Shown: positions 25,839 to 34,356 of the stretch, piece by piece
Layout: every line of letters starts with the position of its first letter
Numbering within the stretch: the stretch's first letter is position 1
Assembly: GCA_040381075.1 (NCBI GenBank)
Contig: JBEIHX010000001.1
Span: 62,001 to 126,000, forward strand
Length of the DNA: 64,000 bases
Direction: 5' to 3'
Source: JBEIHX01 sp040381075
GTDB lineage: Bacteria > Pseudomonadota > Alphaproteobacteria > Caulobacterales > Aquidulcibacteraceae
The notes under the pieces: model-generated
Databases searched by the model: none
What the model was told of the DNA's origin: nothing
The model's input: the letters and a program-made list of their open reading frames with translations, nothing else
Translations under genes and position numbers: made by a program

Positions 25839-27419
25839 TCAGTTCACCTGTCGCTCTCTGCCGTCCCAGTATGGTTTGCGCAGCTCGCGCTTGAGTATCT
25901 TGCCGGTCGCGTTGCGGGGCAGTGCCTCGATGAAGTCGACGCTCTTGGGCAGCTTGTAGCCGGCGATCCGGGTGCGTGCAAAATCAATGATGTCGGCTGC
26001 CTGTGCGCTTGCACCGGGCTTGAGCACGACAACAGCCTTGACTTCCTCGCCCCAACGCTCGCTCGGGACCCCGATCACGGCCACATCGGCGACCGCGGGA
26101 TGACCGAATATCGCGCTCTCAACCTCCGCAGGATAGATGTTTTCGCCGCCGGAGACGATCATGTCCTTGACGCGATCGTGTACGTAGACATAGCCGTCGT
26201 GATCCATGTATCCGGCATCGCCGGAGCGAAGCCACCCGTCCGCCGGGATCGCCTTGGCGCTCGCCTCAGGCAGATTGTGGTATCCCTTCATCAGCTGCAC
26301 AGTGCGCACGCAGATTTCGCCGACCTGGCCGCGGTCAAGCTCCCTGCCGTCTTCGCCCAGGATCTTGATCTCGACGCCTGGAAACGGCTTCCCGGCCGAA
26401 CGCATGCGCGGATTGCCGCCGACGTCATGATCCTCGGGCGGCAGATACGTCACCGAACCGCAGGCTTCCGTCATTCCGTAGAGCTGCACAAAACCACATT
26501 TGAAGACATCCATCGCCCGGCGCAGAAGGTCCAGGGGGATCGGCGATGCACCATAGAGCAGATACTTCAATGAACTGAAGTCTGTGCCTTCGCACAGTGG
26601 ATCATCGAGCACGAACTTCATGGCGGCCGGCACCATGAAAAGTTTAGAGATCTTGTAGGCGCGCATGGCCTCAAGGACCCCGCGCGGGGTAAACTCTGCA
26701 TGCACAACGTTCTTGGCCCCGACGTAAAGGCCGGAAAATCCCCAGCCAGATCCTCCGATATGGAAACACGGCATCGCCACAAGCGACACATCGCTTTCGG
26801 ACCACTGATTGAATGCCAATCCAGAGTCGTTTTGCACCGCCCGCCCGGCGATGAAATTGCGATTGACCAGCATCGCGCCCTTGGGGTGTCCCGTGGTGCC
26901 GGAGGTGTAGAGTTGCAGAACGACATCTTCTGGGTCGTGCGCCAGCAGGGGATCGTCAGGGGTCTGGGAGTCGCGCCACTCGGAATAGAGTGGCCACTCA
27001 GGCCGGCCTGGTTGCAGGGCGATGATAGTCTTGACTGTCTTGAGTTGTGGGGCGACCGCGTCGACAAGGGCGAAGAACGCTGCGCCAACGAACAGCACCT
27101 CTGCGGCGCAGTCATTGAGGATGTAGGCGATTTCCGGGGGGGCGAGGCGCCAGTTCACGGCCGTGGTCACGAAGCGCGCCTTGGCGCCCCCGAGCATGAT
27201 TTCGAAATACTGGTCCGAGTTCTTATCGAGATAAGCCACCCGCGTCTGCGGCGCCATGCCAAGAGCCCGAAGTCCGTTGGCGACCTGGCTGGCGTGGCGG
27301 TCAAGATCACGGTAGGTCGTGACCCGGTCCTCAAAGATCAGCGCGGGTGTGTCGGCCCTGGTTTTGGCATGGAACCGCGCAACATCCGCGACCGAACCGA
27401 TTTCCGGATTAAAGCTCAC
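25839..27419 (-). CDS. AMP-binding acyl-CoA synthetase
   Basis: A 526-residue adenylate-forming enzyme. The P-loop QLYTSGTTGHPKGAMLVN lies near residue 171; YGMTEACGSVTYLP, WLRSGDAGYMDHDGYVYVHD and RVKDMIVSGGENIYPAEVE follow, and the catalytic Lys is in NATGKILKREL. It activates a fatty or related carboxylic acid to acyl-CoA; chain length is not predictable. The GTG at 27419 (MSFNPEIG) is preferred over a GTG 6 bases earlier because AGGGAG then has a normal 6-base spacing. It is first in an operon with the MDR oxidoreductase and divergent from the SDR. Confidence 0.92.
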   Translation of the reverse strand: MSFNPEIGSVADVARFHAKTRADTPALIFEDRVTTYRDLDRHASQVANGLRALGMAPQTRVAYLDKNSDQYFEIMLGGAKARFVTTAVNWRLAPPEIAYILNDCAAEVLFVGAAFFALVDAVAPQLKTVKTIIALQPGRPEWPLYSEWRDSQTPDDPLLAHDPEDVVLQLYTSGTTGHPKGAMLVNRNFIAGRAVQNDSGLAFNQWSESDVSLVAMPCFHIGGSGWGFSGLYVGAKNVVHAEFTPRGVLEAMRAYKISKLFMVPAAMKFVLDDPLCEGTDFSSLKYLLYGASPIPLDLLRRAMDVFKCGFVQLYGMTEACGSVTYLPPEDHDVGGNPRMRSAGKPFPGVEIKILGEDGRELDRGQVGEICVRTVQLMKGYHNLPEASAKAIPADGWLRSGDAGYMDHDGYVYVHDRVKDMIVSGGENIYPAEVESAIFGHPAVADVAVIGVPSERWGEEVKAVVVLKPGASAQAADIIDFARTRIAGYKLPKSVDFIEALPRNATGKILKRELRKPYWDGRERQVN

Positions 27420-27621
27420 ACGCACCTCCCTGCGGGACTGATGACGGGCGCCAATCTAGCCGCCGCACGCCCGGGCGCAACAGCGCGCTGCGTCGGCGCA
27501 GCGTTTGGGCGGCTGGCGGCGGAATTCATCGCCGGCAGGCGTTGCCAGGGCGTCTGCCCGATTTAGGGTGAGTGCTTCGGCAGGGGCGCCCACGGGCGGG
27601 CCCCGGTTTTGGGAGGACCAC

Positions 27622-28398
27622 ATGAAGCGTTTGCAGGGGCGGGTGGCGATTGTGACGGGGGCTGCGTCGGGGATCGGAGCAGCGACGGCCGTGCGTCTCG
27701 CCGAGGAGGGCGCCACCGTGGTTCTCACCGACATACAAGATGACAGGGGAGCCGATCTCGCCGCGTCCGTCGACGGCCTGTATCTGCATCAGGACGTCAG
27801 CGACGAGACCCGCTGGGATGAGGTCATCGCGGCGGTGCAGGATCGTTACGGTCGCCTCGACGTGCTTGTCAACAATGCCGGAATCTTTGCCGCCGCCTCG
27901 ATCGAGGAGACGACGCTGTCGCTGTGGAACAGGGTTATCGGCGTCAATCTCACCGGCGTGATGCTTGGCTGCCGGGCCGCGATCCGGGCGATGAAAGAAA
28001 ACCCGGGCGGGCCCAGGGGCTCGATCGTGAACGTGTCGTCAATCACGGGCTACATCGGGCTCGCCTCAGGGCTTGCCTACACCACTTCCAAGGGGGGCGT
28101 GCGCCTGCTCACCAAGTCGGTTGCGGTTCATTGCGCGCGTCAGTACAAGGACATACGCTGCAATTCCCTGCATCCTGGCACGATCGATACGCCCTTGAAC
28201 CAGGCAGCGTTTGAGGCTTCCCAGAACCCAGACGCCATGCGCGCATTCTTCAACTCCATCCAGCCGGTCGGCCGAATGGCAGGCGCTGAGGAGATGGCTG
28301 CCTGCATTGCGTTTCTGGCGAGTGATGACGCCAGTTTCGTCACTGGCGCAGAACTTCTCGCTGACGGAGGGTGGCTGGCGGCTGGCGGCCCACTCTAG
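27622..28398 (+). CDS. SDR-family NAD(P)-dependent oxidoreductase
   Basis: A 258-residue classical short-chain dehydrogenase: cofactor motif VAIVTGAASGIGAAT, the NNAG motif in VLVNNAGIF, catalytic Ser in VNVSSITGYIG and the YxxxK motif in AYTTSKGG. Asp at the end of beta-2 (VVLTDIQDD) suggests NAD preference. GGGAGGA lies just upstream of the ATG at 27622. The substrate is unknown; proximity to the acyl-CoA synthetase suggests acyl or hydroxyacyl metabolism. Confidence 0.92.
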   Translation: MKRLQGRVAIVTGAASGIGAATAVRLAEEGATVVLTDIQDDRGADLAASVDGLYLHQDVSDETRWDEVIAAVQDRYGRLDVLVNNAGIFAAASIEETTLSLWNRVIGVNLTGVMLGCRAAIRAMKENPGGPRGSIVNVSSITGYIGLASGLAYTTSKGGVRLLTKSVAVHCARQYKDIRCNSLHPGTIDTPLNQAAFEASQNPDAMRAFFNSIQPVGRMAGAEEMAACIAFLASDDASFVTGAELLADGGWLAAGGPL

Positions 28399-28439
28399 GC
28401 TGAGTACAAAAACAAGGGGTGGGAAGCGCCGCATTGCGC

Positions 28440-28498
28440 GACTGGTGGTTTGCCTGCGGCAGGGAGGATGCCGCATGTCCCTATCATGCCGCATCAAG
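28440..28498. repeat. Outer part of the inverted repeat shared with 30600-30660
   Basis: The sequence from ctgcggcagggaggatgccg onward matches, in reverse complement, the sequence around 30600-30650. It would contain the old IS terminus upstream of the transposase start; an exact terminal inverted repeat could not be delimited. Confidence 0.55.
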
Positions 28499-28990
28499 AT
28501 GTTTGGGTCTGAGCGATCGACTGTTCAGCCATTGCTGGCGAACACGCCCCGTGGTGCGACGCACACCGATGGTCACAGGCTGCTCAACGGCGGAACTGGC
28601 GGCTGCGCCCATGTTTTGATCCGGGATAATGATCCGCAGCGCCATGGCGCCTTGCACAAGCCGCTTTCGACGCCGCATTCGGCTGCGAAAGAGGGGCGTG
28701 CGGAATCGAAGCTTCAATGACGGCTCAAAAGGGTTGCGCCGGCGAAACTCAGATGATCGATGTCACGTCCGTGCGGGGGCATCGGCATGTCGCGCGCGGG
28801 CCAAAGGGGGAGACCCAAACGGCGCGAGAGCGGGGTGGTGCGTCCTCGGGGACGGAGCTGACGCGCCGGCGCGCCACACCCTGCGCCGAGCCTATGCCGA
28901 TCCGCGAAAGATGGTCAGAGGCCGCGGTCGACAACCGATGCAAGGCGCAGTCGGGTCGCCCGCTTCCTCACTGGGCCCCGACGCCTTCGT
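28498..28990 (+). pseudogene. Decayed IS5-family transposase (left remnant)
   Basis: Read across frames, this resembles the N-terminal half of IS5-family transposases. From ATG 28499: VQPLLANTPRGATHTDGHRL then LNGG; in the next frame SRFRRRIRLRKRGVRNRSFN; and from 28753 in a third frame MIDVTSVRGHRHVARGPKG, which contains the first Asp of the DDE triad. At least two frameshifts and a stop at 28718 disable it. The end coordinate is approximate. Its first ~200 bases match a second remnant at about 30370-30600 in inverted orientation. Confidence 0.75.
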
Positions 28991-29022
28991 GCGGGAGCGG
29001 CGCAGCCGCCAGCAGAAGCCGC

Positions 29023-29748
29023 CTAGAGGTTTCCCGGATCATTGAAGTAGTAGAGCGAAAGGGCCAGCAGAGCACAGGCCGCCCGGTTTGGATCGCCCGC
29101 CTTTGGCAGGTAAATCGTCTTTTTCCACCCGACAAAACTGATGCCACCCACGTCCACGCCGTTTCGGCTGAACACATAGCCGAGCACGCCGGGGCTCGCG
29201 ATCATCTTGCTGTCGACCTGGCGGGTCTCCGCCCTCAATACCACATCGCCAAAAGAAAACTCACCCGCGCGCTGCGGCTGCTCCATGCCCTTCAAAAATC
29301 CGGGTTCAGACAATGCCAGGTCAAAGGATGTGTTTGCAGGCACACCGCCGCCGACATAATCACAGTGATAAGCCAGCGTTGAACGCTTGAACATCACCCA
29401 ACCAAAGTCGGAACGTGCCTGGCCACCGGTACACGTCACTGCAACGGGCTCTGTTTGGCCCGGAAGAACAACACTGAACTTTGTGTCATATCGCTGTTTT
29501 ACGCTGCTGAAGGCGCTATCGAGCAGACTGTAGCCCGATTGGGTGGTCATTGTGAGCCCGCCGACGCCGGTAAACTCGCCCAAGGCGTAGTTGGCCTTCC
29601 CAAGCCTGCCGCCGCCGGTCTTCTCGACGTGAAGTTTTTCGGTGCCCTTGAGCCAGGAAGCCTCATCTGGCGCAGCCATGGCGGCGGTAGCACTTGCGGC
29701 CATGAGGGTCATGGCGACCACTGCCTGTGCTGTCTTGATGAATCTCAT
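29023..29748 (-). CDS. Secreted protein of unknown family between inverted IS5 remnants
   Basis: A 241-residue protein with a clear Sec signal peptide (MRFIKTAQAVVAMTLMAASA then TAAMA) and a mature domain rich in beta-strand patterns, e.g. LGKANYALGEFTGVGGLTMT and FGWVMFKRSTLAYHCDYVGG. The ATG at 29748 is preferred over a GTG two codons earlier; AGGGGG lies 5 bases before it. The coding region looks lower in GC than its neighbours by eye, fitting transfer. No family was recognised. Its frame is intact, unlike the flanking IS remnants. Probably periplasmic or secreted. Confidence 0.75.
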   Translation of the reverse strand: MRFIKTAQAVVAMTLMAASATAAMAAPDEASWLKGTEKLHVEKTGGGRLGKANYALGEFTGVGGLTMTTQSGYSLLDSAFSSVKQRYDTKFSVVLPGQTEPVAVTCTGGQARSDFGWVMFKRSTLAYHCDYVGGGVPANTSFDLALSEPGFLKGMEQPQRAGEFSFGDVVLRAETRQVDSKMIASPGVLGYVFSRNGVDVGGISFVGWKKTIYLPKAGDPNRAACALLALSLYYFNDPGNL

Positions 29749-29754
29749 GTTCAC

Positions 29755-30137
29755 CCCCTGAGACGGCCTCGTTTCCGGCGCCCTGACTTCCTACCGCCGG
29801 ATGGTCCGATCGGTCCACGACCTGGTGACGGAAACACGGCGAAGGAGGTGGGTCCAGAGGTGGCCCGCCGCACTGTCGCCACTGCAGAGGCCAACGCTTT
29901 CGCGTGCGCCACCGGTATTCGGGGCTGCAACTTGTGTGGCGGAGGGGCGGGATCATTTGGGCCCCCTGGCGCGGCCTCGGAAGGATCACATCCCCGCCAG
30001 CGGGCCATTGACGCCATATCGGGCATGGGGAGAGAGGGGGGAGATGCAGGAACGCCCTGGATCAGTTGGAGTTTTCCAGCGGAAGTCTTGACGCGTCTAA
30101 GCCGGTCGCGCCGTGGGAACGCCGTCCGGCCCCCGTC
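29755..30137. other. Spacer upstream of the cargo gene
   Basis: About 380 bases upstream of the IS-flanked gene, without a supported gene. The promoter of that gene should lie here; none could be picked with confidence. Confidence 0.45.
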
Positions 30138-30370
30138 TCAACGACGCCTGCGCCAGCGCCTCTCCTTGAGCACCGCGATCCGTCCGGTCATGGCCAGACA
30201 AACCGCGTGCTGCGAAGACCCGACATATCCCGTCTCGCCGACAGGCAGGCCCTGGCGGGCTTTCGCATTCAGCTCAGCCGGACGACGGCCGGTCCGGATG
30301 AGATGGTCGATGTCGACATTCGTCGTCGATGCCGCGAAGGCGCATCCGGGCTTCGCCGGCGTGAACCTTG
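30138..30370 (-). pseudogene. Unidentified gene fragment next to the right IS remnant
   Basis: On the minus strand a frame ending at a TGA at 30138 reads NVDIDHLIRTGRRPAELNAK, ARQGLPVGETGYVGSSQHAV and CLAMTGRIAVLKERRWRRR. It has a more protein-like composition than shadow frames but no start or family was recognised; upstream it runs into IS sequence. It may be the 3' end of a gene truncated by the IS. Confidence 0.3.
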
Positions 30371-30600
30371 GACCCTTCCCCGCGTTTCGATTTCGCACGC
30401 GGTTCCTTCGCCACCGCGCGATGCGGCGACAGCTGGTTGAGCAAGGCGCCATGGCGCTGCCGACCCTTATTCCAGGGCGCAACCAGCGCGCAGCCGCAGA
30501 TTGCGCCATTGATCCCCCTGCGACCGTCGGTGTACGGCGCGCCACGGGGCGTGTTCGGCAGCGAAGGCTGAATGACCGACCACTCAAAATCAGACATCAA
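30370..30600 (-). pseudogene. Truncated IS5-family transposase (right remnant)
   Basis: On the minus strand, from an ATG at about 30598: MSDFEWSVIQPSLPNTPRGA then PYTDGRRGINGAICG, RQRHGALLNQL. The DFEWxxIxPxLPNxPRG opening is characteristic of IS5-family transposases. Homology ends near 30370, well before the DDE region, so it is a 5' fragment. It matches the left remnant closely at DNA level in opposite orientation. Confidence 0.75.
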
Positions 30601-30698
30601 GACGCGGGTAGCTGGGGCATGCGCCATCCTTGCTGCGGCAGGGGAGCAGCCATTCGCGCGATGTGGCGATTCTCTGACGTCGTTTGTCAGTGCGTGAC

Positions 30699-31367
30699 CT
30701 AGACCCGGCCGAGGGCCAGATCCGAGACGAAGGGATTGCACTTGCGCTCCCAGCCGAACGTCGACATGGCGCCGTGGCCCGGCACAAACTGTATGTCATC
30801 GCCGTAGGGCCAGAGCTTGCCGGTGATCGATTGGACCAGGTCGTCAAAATTCCCGCGCGGAAAATCGGTTCGTCCGATCGAGCCCTGGAACAGCACGTCG
30901 CCCACGAAGGCGAGCTTTGCTTCCTTATTGATGATGCATACATGTCCCGGCGTGTGGCCGGGGCAATGAACCACGTCGAAGACAAGGTCTCCCAAGGTGA
31001 GCCGGTCGCCGTCTGTGAGCCAGCGGGTCGGGGTGCAGCTCTCGGCGTCAGCCAGGCCGTAGCGTGCGCCCTGGTCTGCGATGGAGGATAATAGAAAGTC
31101 GTCGTCCGGGTGCGGTCCGATGATTGGGGCGCCTGTCGCGCGGCTGACCGCCATGGCCCCGCCCGCATGGTCAAGATGGCCATGGGTAAGCCAGACGGCC
31201 TCGAGGCTCACCTCGAATTGCGCCACCGCAGCCATCAGGCGCTCGACCTCGCCGCCTGGGTCGACGAACGCAGCCTTGCGAGTTCGCGCACACCACACAA
31301 GGGTGGTGTTCTGCTGGAAGGGCGTTACGGGGATAATTCTCGCTTCGAGTTTTGCAGCTTCGCTCAT
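30699..31367 (-). CDS. MBL-fold metallo-hydrolase (YcbL/glyoxalase II-like)
   Basis: A 222-residue metallo-beta-lactamase-fold protein: LTHGHLDHAGG carries HxHxDH, VVHCPGHTPGH the next metal His, LAFVGDVLFQGSIGRTDFPR the bridging Asp, and FVPGHGAMSTFGWERKCNPF the final His. The pattern matches YcbL-type hydroxyacylglutathione hydrolase-like enzymes. ATG 31367 (MSEAAKLEARI) has AGGTGG upstream and is preferred over a frame start at 31403. It lies about 40 bases downstream of the 2-hydroxyacid dehydrogenase; both may handle 2-hydroxyacids or aldehyde detoxification products. Confidence 0.92.
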   Translation of the reverse strand: MSEAAKLEARIIPVTPFQQNTTLVWCARTRKAAFVDPGGEVERLMAAVAQFEVSLEAVWLTHGHLDHAGGAMAVSRATGAPIIGPHPDDDFLLSSIADQGARYGLADAESCTPTRWLTDGDRLTLGDLVFDVVHCPGHTPGHVCIINKEAKLAFVGDVLFQGSIGRTDFPRGNFDDLVQSITGKLWPYGDDIQFVPGHGAMSTFGWERKCNPFVSDLALGRV

Positions 31368-31406
31368 GTGCGCCACCTGACCGGTTCCCCCGGCTGCGGT
31401 CAATGG

Positions 31407-32357
31407 TCAGACAACGCGGCCGAGCAGGGTTTCGCCGGCGTGAAACCGGCGAATGTTCTCCACCACGAGGGCGATCTGCTCGGCGACTGACTGGCGGGTT
31501 GCGCCGGCCAGATGGGGTGTCATCACGATGTTGGGGACGTCCCGCCAGCGGTCCGGCGGCGTCGGCTCATCGGCGAAGACATCGAGCCCCGCGCCGGCGA
31601 TGACGCCTGTCTTGAGGGCGGTGATCAGCGCGTCCTCATCGACCACTGATCCGCGCGCCACATTGATCAGAACACCCTGCGGGCCGAGGGCGGCGAGCAC
31701 GTCCGCATCGACGACGCCGCGTGTTTCCTCACCTCCCGGGCAGGCGAGAAACAGCACATCGCTGTCCCGGGCGAGCGCGCGCAGGCTGGCGACGTAGGGC
31801 CAGGCGGCGTCCGGCTTCGGTCGCGGCCCTGACCAGCGCACGGCGCAGCCGAATGCGGCCGCCCGCGTGGCGATGGCCTGGCCGATGGCCCCCAGGCCGA
31901 AGATCCCCACTGCGCGCGTGGCGACCCGCTGGGGCATACCCGGCAGGCGGCCCGTGGCGCGCCAGCTGCCGTCACGCAGATAGGCCTGGGCGCGCGACAG
32001 GCCGCGCACGCAGTCAAGCATGAGCCAGAGCGCGACATCCGCGACGTCGCCGTAGTTCACGGCTGGACAATTGGTGACGGCGATTCCGCGCGCCCGGCAT
32101 GCCGCAAGGTCAACCTTGTCATAGCCGGCTCCGAAGCAGGCGATCAGGCCGAGCGCCGGCAGTCCTGCAAGCAGGTGTTCCGGCGCGCCGCCCCACCCAC
32201 CAATGGTGATCCCGGCGCGCGCCTGCGCCGCTGGCGAGCTGGCGAGCTCGCTGGCGTTTGTGAATTCCCAAAGCCGGATCACCTCATGGCCGGCGCCGAG
32301 AGCGCTCTCAAGGCCGGCGAGTTGGGGTGCGATCAACACAACAGGAGGGCGGGTCAT
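31407..32357 (-). CDS. D-isomer-specific 2-hydroxyacid dehydrogenase
   Basis: A 316-residue protein with the family's two-domain layout. The NAD-binding motif is VGIFGLGAIGQAIATRAAAF, the catalytic Arg is in LINVARGSVVDEDALITALK, the Glu in GLDVFADEPTPPDRW and the His in VMTPHLAGATRQSV. It reduces a 2-oxoacid (glyoxylate/hydroxypyruvate group by resemblance) with NAD(P)H. It is first in a two-gene unit with the MBL hydrolase and divergent from an SDR gene. Confidence 0.93.
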   Translation of the reverse strand: MTRPPVVLIAPQLAGLESALGAGHEVIRLWEFTNASELASSPAAQARAGITIGGWGGAPEHLLAGLPALGLIACFGAGYDKVDLAACRARGIAVTNCPAVNYGDVADVALWLMLDCVRGLSRAQAYLRDGSWRATGRLPGMPQRVATRAVGIFGLGAIGQAIATRAAAFGCAVRWSGPRPKPDAAWPYVASLRALARDSDVLFLACPGGEETRGVVDADVLAALGPQGVLINVARGSVVDEDALITALKTGVIAGAGLDVFADEPTPPDRWRDVPNIVMTPHLAGATRQSVAEQIALVVENIRRFHAGETLLGRVV

Positions 32358-32451
32358 CCCAGCCGGCTACGCGCAGCCGGGGCGCAAGGCAAGCCGGGAC
32401 TGTTCAAATCGCCCGGACCAGCTAGCTTGGCGCACGTACGGAGGACACCCA

Positions 32452-33309
32452 ATGAGCCTTGCAGGCAGGACGCTTTTCATCACCGGCGCGAGCCGCGGCA
32501 TCGGCCTTGCCATCGCTGAGCGCGCTGCGCGCGATGGCGCCAACATTGTGATTGCGGCAAAGACGGCTGAACCGCACAAGCACTTGCCCGGCACGATCTA
32601 CTCCGCTGCCGAGGCGGTGGAGCGCGCGGGCGGCAAGGCGCTCGCTCTTGTCGTTGACGTGCGCGAGGAGGCGCAGGTCGCTGACGCCGTCGAGCGTGCA
32701 GTGGCGGCGTTTGGCGGGATCGACATTTGCGTCAACAACGCGTCCGCCATCCAACTCACCGGCACGCTGCAGACAGAGATGAAGCGCTATGATCTGATGC
32801 ATCAGATCAATCTGCGCGGCACGTTTCTGGTGTCGAAATACTGCCTGCCCCATCTTAAGCGGGCGGCAAACCCCCATGTGCTTGCGCTCTCCCCGCCGCT
32901 CGATATGAAACCGAAGTGGTTCGCCGGCCACGTCGCCTACTCAATGGCGAAGTACGGCATGAGCATGTGCATGCTCGGCATGGCGGAGGAATTCAGGGGC
33001 GACGGCATCGCGTTCAACGCACTCTGGCCACGCACCGCGATCGCGACCGCCGCCATCCAGTTCGCGCTTGCCGGCGAGACTGGCATGCGGATGTGCCGGA
33101 CGGTGGACATCATGGCTGACGCCGCCTACCGGATTTTCAACAAGCCGGCGCGCGAGTTCACCGGCCGCTTTCTGATCGACGACACCTTCCTGTATGAGGA
33201 GGGTGTGCGTGATTTCGATCAGTACCGGGTCGACCCGTCACAACCGCTGATGCCGGATTTCTTTGTTCCTGACGACATGCCCCCGCCGCCGGGGGTCAAG
33301 ATCGGCTGA
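32452..33309 (+). CDS. HSDL2-like SDR-family oxidoreductase
   Basis: A 285-residue short-chain dehydrogenase: TLFITGASRGIGLAIAERAA, the C-terminal side of beta-2 NIVIAAKTAEPHKHLPGTIY which is typical of the HSDL2 group, CVNNASAIQL, the divergent Ser region VLALSPPLDM and YSMAKYG with the catalytic Tyr and Lys. The group is linked to fatty acid metabolism but the substrate is unknown. GGAGG precedes ATG 32452. It converges on virB11 with a 12-base gap. Confidence 0.92.
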   Translation: MSLAGRTLFITGASRGIGLAIAERAARDGANIVIAAKTAEPHKHLPGTIYSAAEAVERAGGKALALVVDVREEAQVADAVERAVAAFGGIDICVNNASAIQLTGTLQTEMKRYDLMHQINLRGTFLVSKYCLPHLKRAANPHVLALSPPLDMKPKWFAGHVAYSMAKYGMSMCMLGMAEEFRGDGIAFNALWPRTAIATAAIQFALAGETGMRMCRTVDIMADAAYRIFNKPAREFTGRFLIDDTFLYEEGVRDFDQYRVDPSQPLMPDFFVPDDMPPPPGVKIG

Positions 33310-33321
33310 CGCGCAGGGCGA

Positions 33322-34356
33322 TCAATCCTGCGCAGAGCTGGAAAGTGCGTCCGCGCGCCGCCGCCGGGGATCAAAATAGATCCGCGAAGCGACCCGCTTG
33401 CCGGCGCGGCGCTCCAGTTGCACGATGACGTCGACCGCGCCGCGCACGTAGGCGCGGATGTCCTCCCATCGCAGGTTGAGCCCTGACTGCAGGACGAGAA
33501 GCGCGATCTGATTGATGGCTCCTGCCGGGCTGTCGGCATGAACCGTTGTGATTGATCCGGGATGGCCCGTGTTGACCGCGCGCAGGAATGCGAAGGCCTC
33601 ACGGCCGCGCAATTCACCAAGAATGATCCGGTCCGGTCGAAGCCGAAGCGCCGCCTGCAGAAGATCTTCCGCCGTCACGCGACTTTCTCCGATGTCTCCC
33701 CGCACCGCCACGAGACTGACAGCGTTGGGGTGGCTCAGCTGGATCTCCGGCGCGTCCTCGATCACCACAAGACGTTCTGTGGCTGGCGCTTCCTTGAGCA
33801 GCGCGTTGAGCATGGTCGTCTTGCCCGTGGAGGTCCCCCCTGAGACCAGAATGGTTTTCCGCCGAACGACCGCCTCGCGCAGGAAGCCCGCGACGTCCCC
33901 GCCGGCGAGCCTTTGCTCCAACGCCAGGTCTTCGGCCTGAGCGCCCTCGGCCGCGTCCCGCCCTACGTCGGCGAGTGCGCCCGCGCGGGCGTAATCCTCC
34001 AGGGTCAGGTCCTGGACAACGTGTTTTCGGATGGCGAGCGCGAGATGCGCTCTGGTGGCGGGCGGGGCGCAAATCTGCACCCGCTCCCCGCTCGGCAGGG
34101 TCGCCGACAGGAGCGGATGTTCGCGATTGAGGCCCTGATGGCTGGCGCTTGCGATCTGCTGGGCGAGGCGGGCGAGCGACTGTTCGCTGAGGTCGGGTGC
34201 ATCGTGGCGCTCAAGCTGTCCGCCGAGGCGCTCCACCCAGACCTCTCCCGGTCGATTGACCAGTATGTCCGTGACGTCGGTACGGCTCAGCCAGGGTGCG
34301 AACGGCGCCAGATAGGTCTCGAGGTAGACGCTGCCGCGACCCGTCCCGCCGTTCAT
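33322..34356 (-). CDS. virB11: VirB11-type secretion ATPase
   Basis: A 344-residue hexameric ATPase of the VirB11/TrbB family. Walker A is VSGGTSTGKTTMLNALLKEA near residue 172, followed by VVIEDAPEIQLSHPNAVSLV, Walker B region ALRLRPDRIILGELRGREAF and TGHPGSITTVHADSPAGAI. It energises T4SS pilus assembly and substrate transfer at the cytoplasmic face. It is the last gene of the operon and overlaps virB10 by 4 bases. The Asp/Glu-rich C-terminal tail is short. Confidence 0.95.
   Translation of the reverse strand: MNGGTGRGSVYLETYLAPFAPWLSRTDVTDILVNRPGEVWVERLGGQLERHDAPDLSEQSLARLAQQIASASHQGLNREHPLLSATLPSGERVQICAPPATRAHLALAIRKHVVQDLTLEDYARAGALADVGRDAAEGAQAEDLALEQRLAGGDVAGFLREAVVRRKTILVSGGTSTGKTTMLNALLKEAPATERLVVIEDAPEIQLSHPNAVSLVAVRGDIGESRVTAEDLLQAALRLRPDRIILGELRGREAFAFLRAVNTGHPGSITTVHADSPAGAINQIALLVLQSGLNLRWEDIRAYVRGAVDVIVQLERRAGKRVASRIYFDPRRRRADALSSSAQD

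Noticed and set aside
29455..30702. 415-codon plus-strand frame over the cargo gene and right IS remnant
   Set aside because: It is antisense to a gene with a clear signal peptide and to an IS5-type reading frame; the composition is that of a shadow.
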